Shown one piece after another: positions 1 through 6,428 of a DNA stretch of 8,049 nucleotides. The stretch comes from JAVBLF01 sp031553675 (lineage in GTDB: Bacteria > Bacillota > Clostridia > Christensenellales > CALWSW01). The stretch spans positions 1 through 8,049 of the forward strand of contig JAVBLF010000068.1 in the NCBI GenBank assembly GCA_031553675.1. The letters are read 5' to 3'. Position numbers and translations under genes: made by a program. How positions within the stretch are numbered: position 1 is the stretch's first letter; each line of letters begins with the position of its first letter. The notes below the pieces were generated by a model. It did no database searches. It saw only the letters and a program-made list of their open reading frames with translations, and was not told the DNA's origin.

Positions 1-37
1 CGATGTCCTGCTGGCGGATGCTTTGATACCTCTGCAT
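1..37 (-). CDS. 5' end of an unidentified gene, sigma-54 controlled (runs off left edge)
   Basis: Only the first 12 codons are in the window (MQRYQSIRQQDI), so the product cannot be named. The start is well supported. A TGGAGGT ribosome site (44-50, read on the minus strand) lies 6 bases before the ATG at 37-35. A near-perfect sigma-54 promoter lies about 70 bases upstream. It is downstream of, and in the same orientation as, the sigma-54 activator gene at 311-1756, with an intrinsic terminator between them. It is therefore very likely a separate transcription unit and the activator's target. RocR-like activators usually control amino-acid or small-molecule catabolic genes next to them. That is family knowledge and not something the 12 residues show. 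Confidence 0.6.
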   Translation of the reverse strand, partial: MQRYQSIRQQDI

Positions 38-108
38 GACCTTACCTCCATGTTCTGTCGTTTGGCATGCCGCGCTCCGATGGCGCGAAACTCTTCCACG
101 CAAAGAAC

Positions 109-124
109 AGCAAAAGTCGTGCCA
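109..124 (-). promoter_or_regulatory. Sigma-54 (-24/-12) promoter
   Basis: Read on the minus strand the sequence is TGGCACGACTTTTGCT. It matches the sigma-54 consensus TGGCACG-N4-TTGCW at every specified base, with exactly 10 bases between the invariant GG and GC. The predicted transcript start is near position 98, leaving a leader of about 60 bases before the ATG at 37. The neighbouring gene at 311-1756 encodes a sigma-54-dependent activator, which strongly supports the assignment. Confidence 0.88.
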
Positions 125-142
125 GAATGTACACAGCACAAA

Positions 143-176
143 AAAGGCGGAATCCATAAGCAAGGATTCCGCCTTT
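143..176 (-). terminator. Intrinsic terminator after the sigma-54 activator gene
   Basis: This is a perfect 13 bp inverted repeat (143-155 and 164-176, arms AAAGGCGGAATCC / GGATTCCGCCTTT) with an 8-base loop. Read on the minus strand the stem is GC-rich and runs into a TTTTTTGT tract, the form expected to end the leftward transcript of the gene that stops at 311. It sits directly upstream of the sigma-54 promoter, insulating it from read-through. Confidence 0.85.
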
Positions 177-310
177 GTTCCGTTTTGCGGTGCCCGTTCC
201 GGTCGCGCTTTCGTGGCGTCGTCCCGCCTCCGTGCGCGGAAGTAGAAAAAGTGTTGCAAAGTGTAGGAAAATCATGCATCGCGTCGAGCGCGCTTGTCTC
301 GCAACGCAAA

Positions 311-1756
311 TTATTTGATATTGTGCTTTTTCATCCGGTAGATCATGGCTTGACGGGTCAAACCGAGGGCTTTCGCGGCCTGGGCGACCTTGCCGTTGTG
401 GTCGATCAAGGCGGCGACGATTGCGTTTCGCTCTCGTTCCTGGATCGACTCAAACACGTTTTGCTTCCCTGCATCGTCATCCGCTGCTGCCGGAGGCGGG
501 GCTAGCGGTTTTTCGGTCTTCTTTCGGTAGCCGCCGGCCTTGACTGCGTCTTCCTGCACCAGATAATGCGGAAGATGCGCGCTCCGAATGACGAATTCCT
601 CTTCGCTGACAAAATTCATGGCCGACTCGATGCAATGTTTCAATTGGCGGACATTGCCAGGCCAGTCGAAGTCGAGGAAAAACGCCAGCACATCAGGATC
701 CATTTCCATGACGTGCTTGCCAAAGGCTTCGTTGTATTTGGTGATGAAGTGGTTGGCGAGCAGAAACACGTCGCTTTTGCGCTCTTTCAAGGTCGGGATC
801 ATGATGTTGATGACGGCCAATCGGTAGAAGAGGTCTTCGCGGATCTGGCGCTCTCGAATGGCTTCATGGGGCGGCTTGTTGCAGCTGCTGATGATCCGCG
901 CATCGAAAGCGATTCTGTCTTTGCTGCCCAGGTGTTGGACGAACTTGTCTTCGAGCACGCGCAGCAGTTTTGTCTGACAGACGAGCGGCATGGAATTGAT
1001 CTCGTCGAGAAAGAGCGTCCCGCCGTTCGCTTGCTCAAAGAGTCCCTCGCGCTCGACGGCGCCCGTATAGATGCCTTTCGATGTGCCGAACAGAAGGCTT
1101 TCGAGCAGGCTTTCCGGAATGGCGGCGCAATTGATCGCGATGAAAGGGCCATCGCGGCGCGCGCTGGCGTCGTGGATGCAGCGTGCGAAAAGTTCCTTTC
1201 CGGTTCCCGTGTCGCCGACCAGCAGGACAGTGGAATCGCTTTTCGACGCGAGGTGTGCCAATCGCTTGCATTCCGCGAAGCGCGTGTGTTCCCCTAAAAT
1301 GCGGTCGAAGACCGAGCGATCGCGTTCGCCAAGTTCCGCATTGCTGAAAAGTCGCTTTTGCAAGGCGATGTTTTTTTCGATGATCTCTTTGAGATTCGTC
1401 ACATCGCGCTGAATCGTGTACGCGCCTATCACTTGCCCCTTGTTGTGCATCGGACGGGCATTGCAGATCTGGCATATCTCGCGTCCATTGACGTAATACC
1501 GGAACATCACATCGACGACGGGCTGATCCGTCGTCAAAGCGCGCAGCAAAGGGCTGGTCGATTCGTCAAGGCCGTAGGCGTCATGAACGTGCCGACCATA
1601 GATATCGTCGTTCGTATATCCATCGAGTTTCTCTGCGGCTTCATTGATGTAGATGAGATTGCCCTTCGCATCGCAAAAATATAACGCATCGCCAATGGCA
1701 TCGAAAAAGGGGAGTAAGTAGGGGTGCTCCTCCGCTATCGTCCTGACATAGTCCAT
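311..1756 (-). CDS. PAS-domain sigma-54-dependent transcriptional activator (RocR-like)
   Basis: This 481-residue cytoplasmic protein is an enhancer-binding activator that uses ATP to open sigma-54 promoters. A PAS sensor fold covers about residues 11-120. The AAA+ domain (about 150-395) has Walker A GDTGTGKE (181-188), the sigma-54 contact loop GIYTGA (228-233, a variant of GAFTGA), Walker B TLFLDE (247-252) and WPGNVRQL (365-372). A Fis-type helix-turn-helix lies at about 442-480 (AQAAKALGLTRQAMIYRMKK). No response-regulator receiver domain is present, so the PAS domain probably senses a ligand directly. I chose the ATG at 1756 because AGGGAGGTGG lies 9 bases upstream and TATAAT just beyond it. 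An upstream in-frame start at 1867 would lie before this promoter and would add residues unlike the family. Its likely target is the gene starting at 37. The overall layout resembles RocR; the ligand is unknown. Confidence 0.93.
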   Translation of the reverse strand: MDYVRTIAEEHPYLLPFFDAIGDALYFCDAKGNLIYINEAAEKLDGYTNDDIYGRHVHDAYGLDESTSPLLRALTTDQPVVDVMFRYYVNGREICQICNARPMHNKGQVIGAYTIQRDVTNLKEIIEKNIALQKRLFSNAELGERDRSVFDRILGEHTRFAECKRLAHLASKSDSTVLLVGDTGTGKELFARCIHDASARRDGPFIAINCAAIPESLLESLLFGTSKGIYTGAVEREGLFEQANGGTLFLDEINSMPLVCQTKLLRVLEDKFVQHLGSKDRIAFDARIISSCNKPPHEAIRERQIREDLFYRLAVINIMIPTLKERKSDVFLLANHFITKYNEAFGKHVMEMDPDVLAFFLDFDWPGNVRQLKHCIESAMNFVSEEEFVIRSAHLPHYLVQEDAVKAGGYRKKTEKPLAPPPAAADDDAGKQNVFESIQERERNAIVAALIDHNGKVAQAAKALGLTRQAMIYRMKKHNIK

Positions 1757-1781
1757 AAGACAACGCCACCTCCCTAAAAGC

Positions 1782-1809
1782 ATTATAGCACACAAATGGC
1801 AATTGATAA
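1782..1809 (-). promoter_or_regulatory. Sigma-70-type promoter of the sigma-54 activator gene
   Basis: On the minus strand a perfect -10 TATAAT (1787-1782) is preceded by TTATCA (1809-1804; 4 of 6 to TTGACA) with a 16-base spacer. Transcription would start near 1775, giving a short leader that begins at the AGGGAGGTGG ribosome site. This implies that the activator is made from its own housekeeping promoter. Confidence 0.75.
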
Positions 1810-1814
1810 GAAAC

Positions 1815-2075
1815 TTCTCGATTGCGTTTTCGAAATTTGCAGCGTCTAGAAGGCAGCCCAAGAACAACGACCCGATCGGCGCGGTCGCGCCGGGAAGCTG
1901 GGAGATCGGCTTGGAGCGTGGCGTGCGCCGCGACGGCCAAGGCAGGAATCGTCTCCGCCATGGCTTGCGCCTTGGCGCTCGTCATGACGCGGCACAGGCA
2001 GAACATCGACGACAGCAGCGGGAAGAACGCGACGCTGCATAGGGCTTGATCGCCGGATTTGAAGCGGCGCTGCAA
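1815..2075 (-). pseudogene. Possible frameshifted remnant of a membrane-protein gene
   Basis: The 322 bases between the two regulator genes contain no intact gene. On the minus strand, one frame starting near 2075 reads a hydrophobic, GC3-rich stretch including ALCSVAFFPLLSSMFCLCRV and AETIPALAVAAHATLQ. From about 1905 the coding character seems to move to the neighbouring frame, which reads LPGATAPIGSLFLGCLLDAA and ends near the activator promoter. This fits a broken integral-membrane protein with one frameshift. I do not recognise the family. The evidence is only composition and hydrophobicity, so it could also be non-coding. Confidence 0.25.
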
Positions 2076-2131
2076 ATTGGGAGGATGCTGCTTCTTTCGC
2101 GTTCAAAAATCGAACAGGTTTTACCCTCGCC

Positions 2132-3697
2132 TTAAGGCGCGCACAGTCTTGCGATTGCCAGTGCCGTCGTGAGGTGTGCTTGCGTGATATTGGATTCCAT
2201 ATCGAGGTGGGCGCGTTTTTGCATTTTTTGCAAGCGATACTTGATCGTATTGATATGTACCTGCAATTTTTTCGCGCAATCGCTCATTGAGCCGTCGCAG
2301 TCCAAATAGAGCGTTGCCAAAGTTTCGAAATGCCGTGGCCATTCGCTGTCGCTTTTGAGTGGCAAAAGAAGCTGTGCATGGCTTTCCGTATCCCCCTGCC
2401 GATTCGACGTCAATTGTAACAAGCTTTGGACAAAGAGAATCTTTTCTTCCGTGAAGATCTGGCACATCGGGAAAACTTTTCGGGCGGCGGGGAAAGCTTG
2501 CCGAATGGCTCTGTGAATTTGGTAGACGCTTTGTCCCGGATGGACATTGCATTCGCCGATCGTCAAAGGTTCGAATTCGTTTAAAATGGTGAATGCCCGT
2601 GCGAAATCAGGAATCAAGCTCTCACACGGCACTTTGCCAACAATCACGATGCTTCCATCGAAGTAGCTCATTCGGTATGCCGCGTATTTTTCGTGCAGGT
2701 TGTAGCTATGCAGGATTTGTGTGAGCTCCAATTCGTCGGCGGCCTGTTTGAGTGGCATATCGTCTTTGCCGCGGATCACGGCGATGTGGCGGATTTGGGC
2801 GAGCGCATCGTCTGTCATCGCTCCGCCTTCCAGGACGGCGTTCAACTCCGACATTTTGGTGCTGGAGAAACGGAAAACGCGCCAAAACAAGCGCAGCACT
2901 TCCCTCGCCTGCGTGATGGCATCGACATTAAAGGGTTGATCGGCCGGGTTGACGGCGAAAAGATATCCGATCAAATCGTCGGTTCGAATGGGCTGCATGC
3001 GCAGGTGGACGCGGCTCGCACCCTGCGTCAGCACAATGAGCTTTGGCGTTTGCGGAAGGCGCATTTTCAGCGTGTCGGAAACCTGCCGCATGAGCGCCTT
3101 CAGATCGAGTTCCTCCCCCTTAAAAGCCCACATGAAAGGCGTGAGCTGCTTGTCCGTCAGAACCAGACTCGACGATACTTCTTTCGAAAGAAGCTGAAGC
3201 AAAGTTTGGTTGTTTTGCCGCTTTTCGTCCATGCTGAGCATTTGGTCGATGACATCGCTAATGAACATCGTATCTGTGCGGCGATCGCTGAGGATTGCCT
3301 CGGTCACTGCCATGATCAAGTCGGTATAGCTGTAGGGACTGTCGGTCGGAAACGTGATGATCGGCAGATGCAGCTTGTCGGCAAGCGATAGCACCTCTTG
3401 CGGAATGTGTTCGAGGACGAAACCGGTATAAAAAACGACGAAGCAGGATAGACCGCGAACGACCGCATTTTGAACGAATGAGAGAAAGGTATCCACGTCG
3501 CGATTTTTGAGAAAGGAAAACGCCGTAATCGCCAGTTCGTTGCCGACCAAAGCGTTCGAAATCGGCTCGATCTGAAAGCCGTCGAATTCACAGACCGTGA
3601 CGCTTTCGACGAGCCGATGCAGTCCTTCTGCGCCTCCGATGACGGTGGCGCCTTTTAATATGCTCAGCTTCAGACAATCTGCGACGGTGATGGCCAT
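2132..3697 (-). CDS. PucR-family transcriptional regulator
   Basis: This 521-residue cytoplasmic regulator has the standard PucR layout. An N-terminal PucR ligand-response domain (about residues 1-130, MAITVADCLKL...) is followed by a long middle region with a GGDEF-like/CdaR fold (about 290-420). A C-terminal PucR-type helix-turn-helix lies at about 456-515 (LATLYLDCDGSMSDCAKKLQ, then HINTIKYRLQKM). Family members control purine, allantoin, hydantoin, GABA and similar nitrogen-compound catabolism, mostly as ligand-responsive activators. The ATG at 3697 is preceded by AAAGGAAGTGG and begins exactly at the conserved domain start; a longer frame to 3781 adds unrelated residues. The gene is divergent from the DUF917/permease/M29 cluster across 224 bp, which makes that cluster its likely target. 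The ligand is unknown. Confidence 0.92.
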   Translation of the reverse strand: MAITVADCLKLSILKGATVIGGAEGLHRLVESVTVCEFDGFQIEPISNALVGNELAITAFSFLKNRDVDTFLSFVQNAVVRGLSCFVVFYTGFVLEHIPQEVLSLADKLHLPIITFPTDSPYSYTDLIMAVTEAILSDRRTDTMFISDVIDQMLSMDEKRQNNQTLLQLLSKEVSSSLVLTDKQLTPFMWAFKGEELDLKALMRQVSDTLKMRLPQTPKLIVLTQGASRVHLRMQPIRTDDLIGYLFAVNPADQPFNVDAITQAREVLRLFWRVFRFSSTKMSELNAVLEGGAMTDDALAQIRHIAVIRGKDDMPLKQAADELELTQILHSYNLHEKYAAYRMSYFDGSIVIVGKVPCESLIPDFARAFTILNEFEPLTIGECNVHPGQSVYQIHRAIRQAFPAARKVFPMCQIFTEEKILFVQSLLQLTSNRQGDTESHAQLLLPLKSDSEWPRHFETLATLYLDCDGSMSDCAKKLQVHINTIKYRLQKMQKRAHLDMESNITQAHLTTALAIARLCAP

Positions 3698-3773
3698 GCT
3701 GCCACTTCCTTTTCCGATCTGCATGCAAAAACGCAGAATACACGTGCGATGTACTTGCGCACACCGGGCGTTC

Positions 3774-3813
3774 TTTGTCAACCATTCTAATTCGAAGCCT
3801 CACAATTTGTCAA
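3774..3813. repeat. Pair of TTTGTCAA direct repeats, 32 bp apart
   Basis: TTTGTCAA occurs at 3774-3781 and 3806-3813. The 32 bp step is about three helical turns, so both copies face the same side of the DNA. One copy overlaps the -35 and the other the predicted start of the minus-strand regulator promoter. They may be binding sites for the PucR-like protein. It is also possible that the first is chance and the second simply a -35 hexamer. Confidence 0.4.
3784..3813 (-). promoter_or_regulatory. Probable sigma-70-type promoter of the pucR-like gene
   Basis: On the minus strand a perfect -35 TTGACA (3813-3808) is followed after 18 bases by TAGAAT (3789-3784; 5 of 6 to TATAAT). The predicted start near 3777 leaves a leader of about 80 bases before the ATG at 3697. 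The -35 lies inside one copy of a repeated TTTGTCAA box, and the second copy lies at the predicted transcript start. This is the layout expected for autoregulation. Confidence 0.6.
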
Positions 3814-3820
3814 ACGAAAC

Positions 3821-3840
3821 AATGCGGCAGCGATCGCATT
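3821..3840. promoter_or_regulatory. Candidate operator: AATGCG-N8-CGCATT dyad
   Basis: Perfect 6-base half-sites (3821-3826 and 3835-3840) are separated by 8 bases, a usual geometry for a dimeric helix-turn-helix regulator. The site lies just upstream of the minus-strand promoter and about 80 bases before the DUF917 gene. The PucR-like protein could use it to control both directions. No experiment supports this; it is a pattern match only. Confidence 0.35.
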
Positions 3841-3921
3841 CCGATACACTGGTTCCAGACACATCCGATTCAACACACTTCACCTCAAACGATTCGGGCA
3901 CGTAGCGAAAGGAGCATCCGT

Positions 3922-5070
3922 ATGAGTAGAACACTCAAGCAGAACGACATTCGGCAGATCCTCTATGGAGCCACATTTTTGGGCGCGGGAGGCGGCGGTT
4001 CGCTTTCATTTGGCATCGATATGCTGCAAAAGCTGATCGACGAAGGCGCAGACGCCCAGCTTGAGCTTTTCACGCTCGATGAAATCGAGTCACGTAGCCT
4101 TTACGGAACGATGGTGGCGGGCTTGGGTTCGCCCAAGAAGATGCTGGAAAGCTCGTTCGGCCCAGACGCCGTGATGGCGTTCAAGGCGTTTCAAAAAGCG
4201 TTCAAGGCTGAAGGCAAAGACGTCAAATTCCTCTACTCGGGCGAACTTGGCGGCTTCAACACCTTTGTCCCTATGATGGTCGCGATCTGTTCCGACAGCG
4301 ATCCGAAAAAGCGCATTCCGTTCCTGGATGTCGACGGAAATGGCCGTGCCGTACCCGAGCTGAACACCAGCCTCAATTCCGCGCGCCAATTCCCGCCCTA
4401 TCCGATCGGACTGGGGACAAGCAGCGACGACATGATCATCGCCTACCCGAGCAGCGACGCGACGGCTGAGACGATCGCGCGGCAGCTCTGCCTTGGCTAC
4501 GACATGCGGATTGGTTTCTCGACCTGGGGTATGAACATCGACGAACTGCGAGACAATGCGGTTGTCGGGGCTATGACGCGTTGCCAGGATATCGGCAAAG
4601 CGCTGGTCGCAGCCAAAGAAGCAAAATCCTCTCCGTTTGAAGCCATCCGGGCGCATTGCCCCGACATCGAGATCCACCGCGTCATGCGCGGCACAATCAC
4701 AAAGATCGAGACGCGCACAGTCAACGGCTTTGACGTCGGCGTAACGACACTCGAAGACAAGGCGACGGGGAAATCGTACACAATCGATTTCCAAAACGAG
4801 AACCTCTTGATCCGCGACGCCAGCGGAAAGACCTACATCACCGTGCCGGAATTGATCTGTACCGTGACGACCGAGTCGAACCCCGTCGGCGAAATCTGCT
4901 ACCCGCTGACGAACGCTGACACGGAACTTGGCATGGAGATCGAAGTGATGGTTACGCCCGCAAGCCCCTATTGGTGGGATGCGCCACACCATGCCTACAA
5001 GTGCTGGATCGACTCGCTCAAGCGCGTTGACTACAGCGGCGAAGCGATCCGCTTTCCCGGCGCGTTTTAG
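3922..5070 (+). CDS. DUF917 / S-methyl-thiohydantoin desulfurase family protein
   Basis: This 382-residue protein has no signal peptide or membrane segment and is probably cytoplasmic. Family signatures are the N-terminal glycine-rich GAGGGGS (21-27), LDVDGNGRAVPELN (135-148) and a C-terminal VPELICTVTTES (308-319) followed by a small beta domain. The family (PF06032) occurs beside hydantoinase-type enzymes and NCS1 transporters. It is named after a desulfurase acting on a thiohydantoin in ergothioneine breakdown, but most members are uncharacterised. AAAGGAG (3908-3914) sits 7 bases before the ATG; the frame is open back to 3775, but that part carries the intergenic regulatory DNA. It is the first gene of the plus-strand cluster, with the regulator divergent. 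I infer a role in processing a hydantoin-like ring brought in by the neighbouring permease; the reaction is not proven. Confidence 0.88.
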   Translation: MSRTLKQNDIRQILYGATFLGAGGGGSLSFGIDMLQKLIDEGADAQLELFTLDEIESRSLYGTMVAGLGSPKKMLESSFGPDAVMAFKAFQKAFKAEGKDVKFLYSGELGGFNTFVPMMVAICSDSDPKKRIPFLDVDGNGRAVPELNTSLNSARQFPPYPIGLGTSSDDMIIAYPSSDATAETIARQLCLGYDMRIGFSTWGMNIDELRDNAVVGAMTRCQDIGKALVAAKEAKSSPFEAIRAHCPDIEIHRVMRGTITKIETRTVNGFDVGVTTLEDKATGKSYTIDFQNENLLIRDASGKTYITVPELICTVTTESNPVGEICYPLTNADTELGMEIEVMVTPASPYWWDAPHHAYKCWIDSLKRVDYSGEAIRFPGAF

Positions 5071-5078
5071 TCCAACGT

Positions 5079-5107
5079 GGGGCTCCGTTCGGGAGCCCCT
5101 TCATTTC
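5079..5107 (+). terminator. Intercistronic hairpin (partial terminator or attenuator)
   Basis: An 8 bp perfect GC-rich stem (GGGGCTCC 5079-5086 and GGAGCCCC 5092-5099) with a 5-base loop is followed by the interrupted T-rich TTCATTT. It lies 8 bases after the DUF917 stop codon and 30 bases before the permease start. The T-tract is short, so read-through is likely. It may protect the upstream mRNA 3' end and lower permease expression relative to the enzyme. Confidence 0.65.
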
Positions 5108-5129
5108 AATACAGAAAGTAGGATCAGCC

Positions 5130-6419
5130 GTGGAAGCGAAATCGACTCGCGTCGAAGTGACAACCTTGGAGCGTGTTCCGGATTCGGAACGCAAAAGCTG
5201 GCAATCGATCGCCTTTATCTGGGCGGGCAATGTGATCTGCGTCCCGGCCCTGATGGTGGGCGGCATGGTCAGTGCCGGCCTCAACTTCCGTCAATCGGTG
5301 TTGGCAATGGTGCTGGGCTACGCGATTGTCGTACTCTATATGATCTTGCTCGGCACGCAATCGTCTGACCTGGGTGTTCCCACGACGGTCGCGATCTCCC
5401 GCGCGTTTGGAAACCGCGGTTCCGGCGTTGCGATTAGCCTGATCATCGCCGTCTCCATGACGGGCTGGTTTGGCTTTCAGACATCGGTCTGCGCCTCGTC
5501 GTTTAACATGATACTCCAGCAGTACTTGAACATCAACATTCCGCTGTGGGTGTCCTGCCTGATCTGGGGCGTAGCGATGTTCATGACTTCGGTGTACGGC
5601 ATCGGCATGATCAAGTTGCTCAACTACATTTCGGTGCCGGCGCTCTTTGTCTTCCTCATTTTCGGCGTCATTTCTGCGTTGCGCGCGCCGGGCGCCGTCG
5701 CGGCACTATTTGCCTACACACCGCAGACGGCTACGCCTTTGATCACGGGTATCATGATCGCGGTCGGCGGATTTGCTGCGGGCGCTGTCATCTCGGGCGA
5801 TTACACGCGCTACTGCAAATCGAGACGAGACACCGTGTTGTCGAGCGTCGTCGGCGTCATACCCGCCGGCGTCGGCGCGCTGATCATCGGCGCCGTGCTC
5901 GCCATCACAGCAGGCAGCTTCGACATCACGATCATGTTTTCCAACATCGGCATGCCCATCATCGGCCTGATCGTACTGATACTGGCCACCTGGACGACCA
6001 ATACAGGCAACGCCTATTCGTCAGGCATCGCAGTCGTCAACGTCTTTCAGCTCAAGGATGACAAGCGCGCGATTTGCACGCTGATCTGTGGTGCAATCGG
6101 CACAGTCCTCGCGATTATGGGTGTGATCAACATCTTCGTCGGTTTCCTAAGCTTCGTCAGCTCTGTCATTCCGCCGGTGGCAGGCGTCGCGATCGCCGAC
6201 TATTGGATCGTCGGGCGCGGGAAAAAGGAAGGCTGGACGGTCGTGCCGGGCGTCAACTGGCTTGGCGTTATCGCATGGCTGGCAGGCGCCGCAACGGCGA
6301 TGGCATTCCCGACGTTTCTCATCCCCACGATCAACGCCATCGTCGTTTCCTTGCTCGTCTACGTGCTGCTCGTGAAACTGATTCGGAACCCGAAACTCAA
6401 TCCGTTTGCTGATAAGTGA
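5130..6419 (+). CDS. NCS1-family nucleobase/hydantoin permease (CodB-like)
   Basis: This 429-residue inner-membrane transporter takes up purines, pyrimidines, allantoin, hydantoins or related heterocycles with a cation. The length is normal for the cytosine-permease (CodB) branch. About 12 hydrophobic segments run from residue 27 to 417. Family motifs are ERKSWQSIAFIWAG (20-33), GWFGFQ (112-117), SGDYTRYCKSRRDT (222-235), TWTTNTGNAYSSG (287-299) and IPPVAGVAIADYWIVGR (347-363). The start is GTG, preceded by the weak site AAGTAGGA. Weak initiation together with the hairpin at 5079-5107 suggests low expression, as is common for transporters. It stops 9 bases before the M29-type gene, so these two are probably co-transcribed. 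CodB-like proteins differ widely in substrate, so cytosine should not be assumed. Confidence 0.93.
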   Translation: MEAKSTRVEVTTLERVPDSERKSWQSIAFIWAGNVICVPALMVGGMVSAGLNFRQSVLAMVLGYAIVVLYMILLGTQSSDLGVPTTVAISRAFGNRGSGVAISLIIAVSMTGWFGFQTSVCASSFNMILQQYLNINIPLWVSCLIWGVAMFMTSVYGIGMIKLLNYISVPALFVFLIFGVISALRAPGAVAALFAYTPQTATPLITGIMIAVGGFAAGAVISGDYTRYCKSRRDTVLSSVVGVIPAGVGALIIGAVLAITAGSFDITIMFSNIGMPIIGLIVLILATWTTNTGNAYSSGIAVVNVFQLKDDKRAICTLICGAIGTVLAIMGVINIFVGFLSFVSSVIPPVAGVAIADYWIVGRGKKEGWTVVPGVNWLGVIAWLAGAATAMAFPTFLIPTINAIVVSLLVYVLLVKLIRNPKLNPFADK

Positions 6420-6428
6420 GGTACTCCC

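Noticed and set aside
566..1297. 243-residue open frame on the plus strand
   Set aside because: It is fully antisense to the AAA+ domain of the sigma-54 activator, whose motifs are unmistakable; no ribosome site or recognisable family.
1757..1867. Longer N-terminus for the sigma-54 activator (37 extra residues)
   Set aside because: It would contain its own TATAAT promoter and AGGGAGGTGG ribosome site.
2105..2131. GTTC/GAAC hairpin with T-run after the PucR-like stop codon
   Set aside because: The stem is only 4 bp with a 7-base loop, too weak to call a terminator.
2693..3391. 232-residue open frame on the plus strand
   Set aside because: It is antisense to the PucR-like gene and is explained by high GC in third codon positions.
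3897..3914. GGGCACG resembling a sigma-54 -24 element before the DUF917 gene
   Set aside because: No GC occurs at the required 10-base spacing, and it overlaps the ribosome site.
3775..3921. Longer N-terminus for the DUF917 protein (49 extra residues)
   Set aside because: It would cover the minus-strand promoter and the dyad, has no ribosome site, and family homology starts at the ATG at 3922 with AAAGGAG before it.
4090..4992. 300-residue open frame on the minus strand
   Set aside because: It is antisense to the DUF917 gene, with a shadow-type composition rich in Arg, His and Val and no family signature.
5546..6061. 171-residue open frame within the permease gene
   Set aside because: It is an out-of-frame, Arg/His-rich translation of a clear NCS1 permease; no ribosome site.
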